A stretch of DNA of 64,000 bases from JAAOZP01 sp038848185 (GTDB lineage: Archaea; Thermoproteota; EX4484-205; JAAOZP01), in assembly GCA_038848185.1 (NCBI GenBank), contig JAWCNV010000011.1:1-64000 (forward strand). The letters are read 5' to 3'. Shown piece by piece: positions 43,326 through 50,303 of the stretch. The notes beneath the pieces were generated by a model. The model was not told the origin of the DNA and searched no databases. It saw only the letters and a list, made by a program, of their open reading frames with translations. Each line of letters begins with the position of its first letter. Within the stretch, counting starts at the first letter, position 1. The translations under genes and the position numbers were made by a program.

Positions 43326-43688
43326 ATGAGCAGTTTCAAGTTTAAGCAGTGCATTATAGTTAGGGAGGACCTGAAGATGTCTAACGGGAAGACTTGTGTT
43401 CAGGTTGCACATGCCTCGGTTTCTGCGGCTGAGGAGACGCGTAGGCTTAAACCCGAATGGTTCACAGGATGGTTTGAGGAAGGTCAGAAGAAAGTTGTCT
43501 TAAAGGTGAAAACCCTGGATGAATTGGTTAAGTTGAAGGAGGCTGCTGTAAGTGAAGGAATACCGGCATACCTTGTTTCAGACATGGGGCTCACAGAGCT
43601 TCCTCCCGGTACAGTAACATGTCTCGGAATAGGGCCTGCGCCCGAGGATTTGATGAACAAGGTTACTGGAGGCCTACCCCTCCTATAG
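43326..43688 (+). CDS. pth2: peptidyl-tRNA hydrolase, archaeal type (Pth2)
   Basis: Recycles peptidyl-tRNA dropped from ribosomes. The product has FKQCIIVREDLKMSNGKTCV, QVAHASVSAAEETRR and a C-terminal LPPGTVTCLGIGPAPED, the Pth2 signatures. The frame opens at 43287, but the ATG at 43326 (MSSFKFKQ) gives the standard 120-aa length, and CTTTTATCT sits about 27 nt upstream, so this is a leaderless start. Confidence 0.95.
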   Translation: MSSFKFKQCIIVREDLKMSNGKTCVQVAHASVSAAEETRRLKPEWFTGWFEEGQKKVVLKVKTLDELVKLKEAAVSEGIPAYLVSDMGLTELPPGTVTCLGIGPAPEDLMNKVTGGLPLL

Positions 43689-43731
43689 TTTTAAAAACAC
43701 TAAGTTCTGTTCTTCATAGCCGAGAAAAGAT

Positions 43732-45240
43732 TTGCCGGAAGTGAAACAACTGAGGAAAACTGATGCTCTAATAGAGTTAGCTAAGCGCCGTGGAATCTTC
43801 TGGCCGTCCTACGAAATATATGGCGGGGTTAAAGGATTGCTGACCTTAGGTAATCTTGGTTTCGAGATTAAGAGGCGTTTAGAAAACCTCTGGATAAAAT
43901 ACTTCGTCTACTCTAGAAACTTTCAGATAATAGAGTCCCCAATAATCGGGCCGAGACCTGTCTACGTTGCCTCTGGACATGAGACACAGTTCACCGATAA
44001 GGCTTTAAGATGCGAGAAATGCAATTCAGTCTTCAGGGCGGACCATCTTTTAGGCGAGAATGGCATCAATGTTCCTGAGGGGATTCCTCTTGAGCAGATT
44101 GATGAGCTTGTCGCTAAGAACAGGGTTAAATGCCCGAATTGTGGGAGCAACCTGTCGAAGGCGTTTCAATGGCTTCTAATGTTTAAGACTGAGATAGGTG
44201 TTGGCTCAGGAGACATAGGGTATCTTCGTCCTGAAACAGCTCAGGGAATATTCACCGAGTTTAAAAGGCTTCATGTCCACGGCAGGTCAAGCCTACCATT
44301 AGGGATTGCTCAGATAGGAAGAGTCTTCAGGAACGAGGTTTCACCTAGGCAGGGTCCGATCAGGCTGAGGGAGTTCACCATAATGGAGGTTGAATTCTTC
44401 TTCGACCCTGATACGAACACTGGGCCGTCTGAAGAGAAATACTTGGAGCAGACCATACCGGTCTTAACCGCTGAAGACCAGGCTAAAGGGGCTTCAGGCT
44501 TCCGGAACCTTAAGGTGGCTGAGGCTGTTGAAAACAGTTTGTTCAGCAACAACTGGCTCCCGTTCTTCCTAGTCCTTACGAAGAGTTTCATGGGGGCGTT
44601 GAAAATACCTGAAGGCGCTTTCAGATTCAGGGAGAAGCTTCCAAATGAGAGAGCACATTACGCTAAGCAGCTTTTCGACTGCGAAGTACTTTTAGAATCC
44701 TGGGGCTGGACAGAGGTTGCAGGATTCGCCTACAGGACTGACTACGATCTCTCCGGCCACATGAAGGTTAGCGGCGAAGACATGAATGTCTTCATATCTT
44801 CAACAGGCAGGAAGATTGTGCCTCACGTGGTTGAGCCGAGTTTCGGCGCTGAAAGACTTCTCTACGCTCTCCTCGAACACAGCCTGAGGATGGAGGAGGA
44901 TGGACGCGTATACCTCTCCACGCCGCCATACCTTTCTCCCTTCGATGTCTCTGTCTTCCCACTGCTGTCTAAACCGGATTTTGTGAGCAAGGCGAAGGAG
45001 GTTGCGGCAGGCATAGATATCTTTAAAGTGAATTTCGACGACTCGGGGAGCATAGGCCGCAGGTACGCTAGGTCAGATGAAATAGGGATACCCTTCGCCG
45101 TCACTGTTGACCACCAGACTTTTTCAGATAATACCGTAACCCTCAGGTTTAGAGACAGCAGGGAGCAGATTAGAATACCCATAGCCAACCTGCTGAACGA
45201 GCTTTCAAAACTGCTTTCAACACCTAGACCAATTGTCTAA
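43732..45240 (+). CDS. glyS: glycyl-tRNA synthetase
   Basis: Class II synthetase charging tRNA-Gly. The 502-aa product has the N-terminal IELAKRRGIFWPSYEIYGG, a zinc-binding pair CEKC...CPNC inserted in the catalytic domain, motif 2 FRNEVSPRQGPIRLREF, motif 3 with FGAERLLYALLEH, and a C-terminal anticodon-binding domain (SPFDVSVFPLLSK). It is shorter than the usual archaeal enzyme (about 570 aa), mostly through short insertions. Starts at TTG 43732, 44 nt after pth2. Confidence 0.96.
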   Translation: MPEVKQLRKTDALIELAKRRGIFWPSYEIYGGVKGLLTLGNLGFEIKRRLENLWIKYFVYSRNFQIIESPIIGPRPVYVASGHETQFTDKALRCEKCNSVFRADHLLGENGINVPEGIPLEQIDELVAKNRVKCPNCGSNLSKAFQWLLMFKTEIGVGSGDIGYLRPETAQGIFTEFKRLHVHGRSSLPLGIAQIGRVFRNEVSPRQGPIRLREFTIMEVEFFFDPDTNTGPSEEKYLEQTIPVLTAEDQAKGASGFRNLKVAEAVENSLFSNNWLPFFLVLTKSFMGALKIPEGAFRFREKLPNERAHYAKQLFDCEVLLESWGWTEVAGFAYRTDYDLSGHMKVSGEDMNVFISSTGRKIVPHVVEPSFGAERLLYALLEHSLRMEEDGRVYLSTPPYLSPFDVSVFPLLSKPDFVSKAKEVAAGIDIFKVNFDDSGSIGRRYARSDEIGIPFAVTVDHQTFSDNTVTLRFRDSREQIRIPIANLLNELSKLLSTPRPIV

Positions 45241-45374
45241 AGTTTCCGAGTGGACTGTTTTAAACCATTGTAAAAACCCTATTAAAAGCATTTTGCAAAG
45301 CTAACTGTAATTGAAAAAGCTTAAAACTTCAAAGCAGCATTACATTATAGGTATAAACCCGGGATAGTTGAGAA

Positions 45375-46034
45375 ATGTACCCCACCGAAACAACCCTGCG
45401 GCTCAAACGGCAGCTCCTCCAGACGTGCCAGGAGCTTGCAAGGTACGCTGTGGACTCGGTGAGAGAGGTTCATAACCTTGTTATAGCATGTTTCGATGAT
45501 GATACTTCTAAGCTGGATGAAGCATTAGCAAACATAACTAGTCTTAAAAACAAGTCAATAGAAACCAAGAGAAACCTCTCTAATGAGCTTGTTGAGGCAG
45601 GAGCCATAATGGCCAGTAGAGAAGACTTTCTGAGGCTAGCGTCCCCATTAACTGGGATACCTGACCTCTGCGAGGGAATCGTATATAGGTTGAGAGAATT
45701 CTTCATCAAGAAGAAGCCTGTCGACAAGGGTTTGAAGGAGAATTTTAAAGAACTCGTCATAAAGGCTCTTGACACAGTTGTAAAGATGAGGGAGGCGATT
45801 TTCACATTAGGTTTTGAAACGTCGAAAATACAGGAGTTCGTTAGAAACGTCGAAACCTGTGAGAAGGATGTTGACAGCATTTTCAGAGCACTTGAAATCA
45901 AAATAATATTCTCTAAGACGGATATCTCTGCAATACTTCTCCTCAAGGATGTTGCGAACCTAGTTGAGCAGGTTGTTGACGAGGCTGCGGAGGCTGCAGA
46001 TGCGGCTAGGGTTCTTTCGCTAAGCGTCTTCTAG
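45375..46034 (+). CDS. PhoU-like (DUF47) protein
   Basis: The 219-aa all-helical product has two related halves (LARYAVDSVREVHNLVIACF, and FKELVIKALDTVVKMREAIF) and the AEAADAARVL end typical of PhoU/DUF47 proteins. These associate with phosphate transporters and bind metals. No Pit or Pst gene is adjacent. A TATA-like ATTATAGG is about 27 nt upstream of the ATG, indicating a leaderless start. Precedes endA by 14 nt. Confidence 0.85.
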   Translation: MYPTETTLRLKRQLLQTCQELARYAVDSVREVHNLVIACFDDDTSKLDEALANITSLKNKSIETKRNLSNELVEAGAIMASREDFLRLASPLTGIPDLCEGIVYRLREFFIKKKPVDKGLKENFKELVIKALDTVVKMREAIFTLGFETSKIQEFVRNVETCEKDVDSIFRALEIKIIFSKTDISAILLLKDVANLVEQVVDEAAEAADAARVLSLSVF

Positions 46035-46048
46035 AGGGGTCGATTGAG

Positions 46049-46612
46049 ATGGAGAGGGGTCCAGCTGAAATAACTGCTGAACTTGTCGGAGACCGGTTGA
46101 TAATATGGAGCATAGAGCATTCGCAGGAGGTTTACCGTATGGGGTTTTTCGGCAAGCCTGTCGGAATACCTAAGCCTAAGGACTCTAATTTCAACGCGCC
46201 CTTGACTCTCGACCTGTTTGAAGGACTATACCTCTTGGAGAAGAATGTGATACGGATCGTGGACAAGACGGGTAAGGAGGTCACGTTCGACCAGCTGCTT
46301 AGAACAGCATCTAAGACACATGAGGATTTTAAAAGCAAGTTCATAGTCTACAGGGATCTTAGGAACAGAGGATTCATAGTTACGCCTGGCATAAAATTCG
46401 GATGCGACTTCGCCCTCTACGAGCAGGGTCCTGGAATAGATCATGCACCAGCAATACTGGAGGTTAAGAAAATCGGCGACAAGATAGATGCTCCGGATTT
46501 TATACGCGCAGGAAGACTGGCAACATCAGTAAAGAAACTCTTCGTGTTCGCAATATCCGACCCTGATAGGAGCGACGTTAAATACCTTGTATCCAAGTGG
46601 TGGAAAGCCTAG
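46049..46612 (+). CDS. endA: tRNA splicing endonuclease EndA
   Basis: Cuts introns at bulge-helix-bulge motifs in pre-tRNA. The 187-aa product has the catalytic triad pattern: Tyr in FGCDFALYE, His in GPGIDHAPAILEV and Lys in LATSVKKLFVFAI. The YRDLRNRGFIVTPGIKFG segment is also typical. The size fits a homotetrameric subunit or the catalytic alpha subunit of an alpha2beta2 enzyme; no second subunit is in the window. Its substrates here include two intron-containing tRNAs (6241 and 47723). Confidence 0.95.
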   Translation: MERGPAEITAELVGDRLIIWSIEHSQEVYRMGFFGKPVGIPKPKDSNFNAPLTLDLFEGLYLLEKNVIRIVDKTGKEVTFDQLLRTASKTHEDFKSKFIVYRDLRNRGFIVTPGIKFGCDFALYEQGPGIDHAPAILEVKKIGDKIDAPDFIRAGRLATSVKKLFVFAISDPDRSDVKYLVSKWWKA

Positions 46613-46650
46613 TAGGATAACCGTCGTCTTAATCCTGAATCCTGAGAGCC

Positions 46651-46968
46651 TTATTCTCTACGCTCCACTATTATCCTACAATTAGTAACTATTGCTGCAA
46701 TAACCCCAAGGGCAGCCATCCACGGAGCTAAAATAGCGCCTACAACCCCCACGGTAGCAGGTATCTCAAGCAGCGTTTCACCCTTCTCGCTCTTCACGAT
46801 GATCCTCGTAATGTTCCCCTCGTGAATAATTTTTTTAATCGTTTTAACAAGCTCCTCTGACGAAACAGAATACTCCTCCCTTGTAATTTTGCCCACGGGA
46901 GAACCGCAGGCAGAACAGTAAGCCGCATCGTCAGGCAGCTCCTTACCACATTTATGACAGTGCTTCAA
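46651..46968 (-). CDS. zinc-ribbon protein with DUF4342 domain
   Basis: The 105-aa product starts with a zinc ribbon (CHKCGKELPDDAAYCSACGS) and continues with a DUF4342 domain (SSEELVKTIKKIIHEGNITRI ... GETLLEIPATVGVVGAILAPWMAALG), with a hydrophobic, possibly membrane-associated C-terminus. Function is unknown. It has a TTG start with GGAGGG about 8 nt upstream and is convergent with endA. Confidence 0.85.
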   Translation of the reverse strand: MKHCHKCGKELPDDAAYCSACGSPVGKITREEYSVSSEELVKTIKKIIHEGNITRIIVKSEKGETLLEIPATVGVVGAILAPWMAALGVIAAIVTNCRIIVERRE

Positions 46969-47068
46969 CCAACTCCCTCCAGCATCACAATAGTCCTTAA
47001 GGATTTAAGCTTTCCCTAAAAATCCGGCAATGCTCCTCCAGAAACCTACTCGCTACACTAATACTTAT

Positions 47069-47090
47069 AGCACTATAGCAAAATAGTGCT
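47069..47090. promoter_or_regulatory. 22-bp inverted repeat near the ArsR regulator
   Basis: AGCACTAT and ATAGTGCT form a perfect 8-bp inverted repeat with a 6-nt spacer. It lies 52 nt beyond the ArsR stop and upstream of the DUF4342 gene, and could be a binding site for the regulator or a hairpin ending its transcript. The function cannot be decided. Confidence 0.4.
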
Positions 47091-47141
47091 GCAGCCTATG
47101 CGTATCGCAGTATTAATCCGGTAAGTGTATGCTTGGTGTTC

Positions 47142-47465
47142 TTAAACCATGCGTTCCAGCACGTGTCTCTTCAAACTGTTCGTTAACTCTGGGCTTAGGG
47201 ATCCGACTACTTTGAATATTCTTGGATCAGTAACCTTGTAGAGCCTCCTGTTGCCGAGTTTGCTTTCCTCAACAAGCCCACATTCCTTCAGAATCTTCAG
47301 ATGGCGTGAGACAGCAGGCTGAACAACCCCAGTCCTCTTAACTATGTCATGCACATATTTGCCACCGTCTTTGAGAAGACCAATTATCTGGAGTCGAGCA
47401 GGATCGCTTAACGCTTTGAACACTTTCGCCTTAAACACATCCGGATTCTTCCCAGTCTGGTTCAT
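47142..47465 (-). CDS. ArsR family transcriptional regulator
   Basis: Winged-helix regulator with FKALSDPARLQIIGLLKDGG, KRTGVVQPAVSRHLKILKEC (recognition helix) and LVEESKLGNRRLYKV (wing). No CxC metal site is visible in the recognition region, so the signal may not be a metal. The frame is open to 47534, but the ATG at 47465 (MNQTGKNPDVFK) is 27 nt downstream of TTAAATAT (47489-47497), a leaderless start giving 107 aa. Target genes unknown. Confidence 0.9.
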   Translation of the reverse strand: MNQTGKNPDVFKAKVFKALSDPARLQIIGLLKDGGKYVHDIVKRTGVVQPAVSRHLKILKECGLVEESKLGNRRLYKVTDPRIFKVVGSLSPELTNSLKRHVLERMV

Positions 47466-47722
47466 GGCGTTAAATCGGAGTATACGCATATTTAAGTATT
47501 CGCTATTCCAAAAAACTACAACAAAAATAATCAAACAGCAGTCTCAGGATAAGACGGATTCTGTTTTAATCTATTACCGAAAAGATAGAAATGGCGATAT
47601 GGTGGGAAGCTGTATAACAAATCACACCGATAAAACAATTTTTACACACGTCGGCTTCCAAAAGTCGATAAGAGACAGAATGTCGCCAGACAGACAATGA
47701 GTGAAGAAAAAGAATGAACACG

Positions 47723-47892
47723 TCCCGCGGGCTGGATTTGAACCAGCGACACTCCGGTTTCTGTTCGCCCGGTAGGCTGACATGCATCCACCCGAGGTGG
47801 ACACCTACAGCCGGAAGCTCTACCAGGCTACCCTCTAAATACCGGACTCGCGCCACGCGCAAATCCGATATTTAAATCTGAGCTACCGCGGG
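47723..47892 (-). tRNA. tRNA-Tyr (anticodon GTA) with three introns
   Basis: The acceptor CCCGCGG (47886-47892) pairs with CCGCGGG (47724-47730), discriminator A; C1-G72 is the archaeal tyrosine identity pair. T arm is GCTGG/CCAGC with TTCAAAT. The D arm GCTC...GAGC is interrupted by about 50 nt (47828-47877). The anticodon stem TCCGG/CCGGG with loop CTGTAGA holds a 31-nt intron (47774-47804) at canonical 37/38. The variable region has 15 extra nt (about 47751-47765). Removing 96 nt leaves a normal 74-nt tRNA. Exact ends of the first and third intron are uncertain by one or two bases. Confidence 0.9.
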
Positions 47893-47896
47893 TAGT

Positions 47897-48004
47897 TTAG
47901 TTTTTCTTTCGCGTCTTTTTAACTTTTTCCCTTGCAACGTAGGATTGAGGATCCCTAGGGGCGTTGTATTCGATCCAATACGGTTTTTCCGGTTTCTTAG
48001 GCAT
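47897..48004 (-). CDS. 35-aa basic small protein candidate upstream of tRNA-Tyr
   Basis: The ATG ORF encodes MPKKPEKPYWIEYNAPRDPQ followed by SYVAREKVKKTRKKN, with a structured-looking aromatic centre and basic ends, unlike a random translation. It stops 4 nt before the tRNA-Tyr 5' end, so the tRNA promoter must lie inside it or both share a transcript. GGCTTTTAAGCC, a palindromic TATA-like sequence, lies 9 nt upstream of the ATG, closer than usual. Could be a nucleic-acid-binding small protein; no family recognised. Confidence 0.5.
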   Translation of the reverse strand: MPKKPEKPYWIEYNAPRDPQSYVAREKVKKTRKKN

Positions 48005-48042
48005 GTTTAGGCTTAAAAGCCTTGGCTTAGATGTTATTTGTG

Positions 48043-48732
48043 ATGAACCCTGAGCTCAGGAAGCGATTCGTTAATTCGACAGAACATCTCCGCAAGATGG
48101 GTTTCTTCCAAGATTACTCCCACCTATCTTCAGAGGAAATCCTCGATAAGATCCTCAATAGTGAGATAGATTTCAAAAGTCAGTGGTTCGTGGAAGAATG
48201 GCCTGAGGAGATGCGGAGGGAGTCAAGGAAGGGGACTTTTGGCTCAGACTTGGAGGAACAAGAGGAATACTGGGCGAAGGCAAGCGATTCTAGGATAGAC
48301 TTAAGGCTAGCATCCTTCGACGCTAAAAGGGTTTTCGTCGAGGACTGGGAGATAGAGGCAAGTGATGGGATGGGGATTGGCTTGATGAAGAAGCTCGCTA
48401 GGATCTCAAGGGGGCTCTTCAACCCAACGGATATGAGGGAAGAGTGGGAAAGGAACATAAGGATTAGAGGATATGACGAGAAGGTGCGATGTAGGGTGTT
48501 CTTCAAGTTCAGGGGGGAAGAGCATTCAGTAGACTTCACAAACTACGGTGAAGTGCTCATAACAGATCCTGCAGTAAAAAAGATAAACGAGCTTATCAGT
48601 GATACTGGATATCAATGCTACAAGCTCAATGGCGAGATAGACTACATAGTATATGCGGTCTTCTCAAATGAGGAGGTAGAGAAGTTAAAGGAGAGAGGAT
48701 GGAAGCTCTCTTTACCCCGAGAGGTTCATTAA
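48043..48732 (+). CDS. uncharacterised acidic protein, convergent with a broken nuclease gene
   Basis: The product (about 229 aa) starts MNPELRKRFVNSTEHLRKMG and has EEILDKILNSEIDFKSQWFV, DLRLASFDAKRVFVEDWEIE, IGLMKKLARISRGLFNP and a C-terminal half with repeated beta strands. It is acidic and shows no signal or membrane segment. I recognise no family. ATG 48043 is about 27 nt downstream of TTAAAAG; ATG 48031 also opens the frame. The stop overlaps the end of the convergent PD-(D/E)XK gene by 4 nt, which suggests they form a pair. Confidence 0.6.
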   Translation: MNPELRKRFVNSTEHLRKMGFFQDYSHLSSEEILDKILNSEIDFKSQWFVEEWPEEMRRESRKGTFGSDLEEQEEYWAKASDSRIDLRLASFDAKRVFVEDWEIEASDGMGIGLMKKLARISRGLFNPTDMREEWERNIRIRGYDEKVRCRVFFKFRGEEHSVDFTNYGEVLITDPAVKKINELISDTGYQCYKLNGEIDYIVYAVFSNEEVEKLKERGWKLSLPREVH

Positions 48733-49787
48733 GACCCGTAGTTAGGGTTCCAGACTATATCGCCCAAGATATGTTCCACGCCACTTTTGAAACCAGTTTT
48801 AATTATTTCATCCAAATCTTTAAGGTATATGGCTATGGGGATGCCAAACTTAGCTTTCCTTAGATGCATCCACTTTTCTTCAGTAAAGTAGTCCTTTAAC
48901 TTCTCTTCACCATCGTATAAACACCCCGAAGACCTTCCCGGATATCTGTTAGCAACCGTCGTGTTTTTAACCTCGATTATCGCCACCAACCCCCCTTATA
49001 GTAAACGTAAAAGTCCGGTCCCTCTGTCTGATATCCCTGAAAGACTCTGAGTTCTTCTTTAGGTATACCAGTTACCCTTGATACTGTCTCCTTAATCTCT
49101 TCTTCAAGATAGAACCTTGTGTAATCCTGACCGATTTTTCCAACTGGTCCTGTGATCCTTGTATCGGTTCTCGGTATTCCTTCATTAATTAGGTCCCTTA
49201 CTTCTTCAACCATCCTTATCAAAACTGTCTTGGGGCTTTCGAGGAAGACCTCATGCTCCGATGCGGTTTCGCCCTCCCCCCTGTAGTATTCTATTATGAG
49301 CATGTTCCTCTCCTCATCGTATTTCATGCTTTTGATTTCTCTATACTGGCTGATCATCACTTTGGCAAGGTACTTCTCTTCGTAAGTGTAGACTAGTTTA
49401 ATCAGGTGCTTTTCCCCACACCAAAGAATTCGCCATCCTCATCTACAGCACAGGCATCAAATACTCTAAACCTTTTCGAGGGATCTCCCTCCCAATCATT
49501 GTGCCCTTCCTCATCAATATGAATATCGAAACATCCGCTGGCAGACAATAATGCTTCCGCTACTATTGGACCGAGAGAACCTATAACGTTCTCACCATTC
49601 CAATTAAAGTTCTCAAGAATTGATGTGGGCAACCATCCCTGATGTTCTTTAGGAGGCGCAAGTAGCTTGACATTAGCACTTTATCCGAACCTTCCACATT
49701 AGGCGGGTAAACGAAATCGATGTACTTGCTTTTTATGTAGCTGGAATCCCTTCCATCATGCACGAGAACCCTGTACCTGAATTTCAA
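48729..49787 (-). pseudogene. PD-(D/E)XK-like nuclease gene with three frameshifts
   Basis: Four overlapping ORFs lie in order on the minus strand (49581-49787, 49402-49632, 48977-49360, 48729-48989). Each junction can be mended by adding one base in a short homopolymer: AAA after GGTTCGGAT, the GGGGAAAA run near 49415, and GGGGGG near 48990. The joined protein is about 353 aa and carries EGPDFYVYYKGG directly followed by LVAIIEVKNTT, the PD...EXK nuclease pattern. TTG start at 49787 with GGAGAGGAG. Either a decaying gene or a local sequencing problem. Confidence 0.7.
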
Positions 49788-50029
49788 CTCCTCTCCTTTC
49801 GGCAGGACATAGTTAGCACACGCTGGTCATGCGTATTGTCTCAATGAAAAGAGGAATATAAGGCTGGGCTGTGAAGAGATTCTTAGCTATGCTGGTTCGT
49901 TGAGCAGGTGAAAGGCAACTCTAGGTTTATCTAGGTTTATCCTGTGTTTTTCCCTCTTTTCAGGGCCATTTCTTTTAAAGCTGGGGAAATGTTTATTACC
50001 CCCTTTTTCAATACCCCTGTTGACGCCGC
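49788..50029. other. 242-nt divergent promoter region before the RNA polymerase operon
   Basis: The region separates the broken nuclease gene (minus) from rpoH (plus). CTAGGTTTAT occurs twice in tandem at 49921-49940. TTTATTA near 49990-49997 is a likely TATA element for rpoH. No RNA gene or ORF is convincing here. Confidence 0.5.
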
Positions 50030-50287
50030 TTGGTTAGTAAGAAAAATATTAGTAAAGTGAACATACTCGACCATGTTTTAGTGCCTCGTCACCGGGTTCT
50101 CCCCGTTGAGGAGAAGGAGGCTCTTCTGAGAAAGTATGGTGTTAAGCCTTCTCAACTGCCTAAGATTCTTTCCAGTGACCCTGTTGTGACAGCACTAGGA
50201 GCTAAACCGGGTGATGTTATTGAGATTACTAGGAAGAGCCCGATTTCCGGGGTAACCCTAGCTTACCGTATTGTGGTGGAGGATTGA
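50030..50287 (+). CDS. rpoH: RNA polymerase subunit H (Rpb5)
   Basis: The 85-aa product has ILDHVLVPRHRVLPVEEKEA, LLRKYGVKPSQLPKIL, SSDPVVTALGAKPGDVIEIT and ISGVTLAYRIVVE, matching archaeal RpoH, the C-terminal domain of eukaryotic Rpb5. TTG start; TTTATTA lies about 35 nt upstream. The rpoB start is 7 or 16 nt after its stop. Confidence 0.96.
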   Translation: MVSKKNISKVNILDHVLVPRHRVLPVEEKEALLRKYGVKPSQLPKILSSDPVVTALGAKPGDVIEITRKSPISGVTLAYRIVVED

Positions 50288-50303
50288 GACTGTTTTGAGC
50301 AAT

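Noticed and set aside
47098..47124. Leaderless ATG followed by MRIAVLIR and a stop
   Set aside because: Eight codons only; could not be distinguished from chance.
49921..49940. Tandem CTAGGTTTAT repeat as an attachment site of the accessory island
   Set aside because: Ten-base repeats are short, no second copy flanks the other side of the island and no integrase is present.
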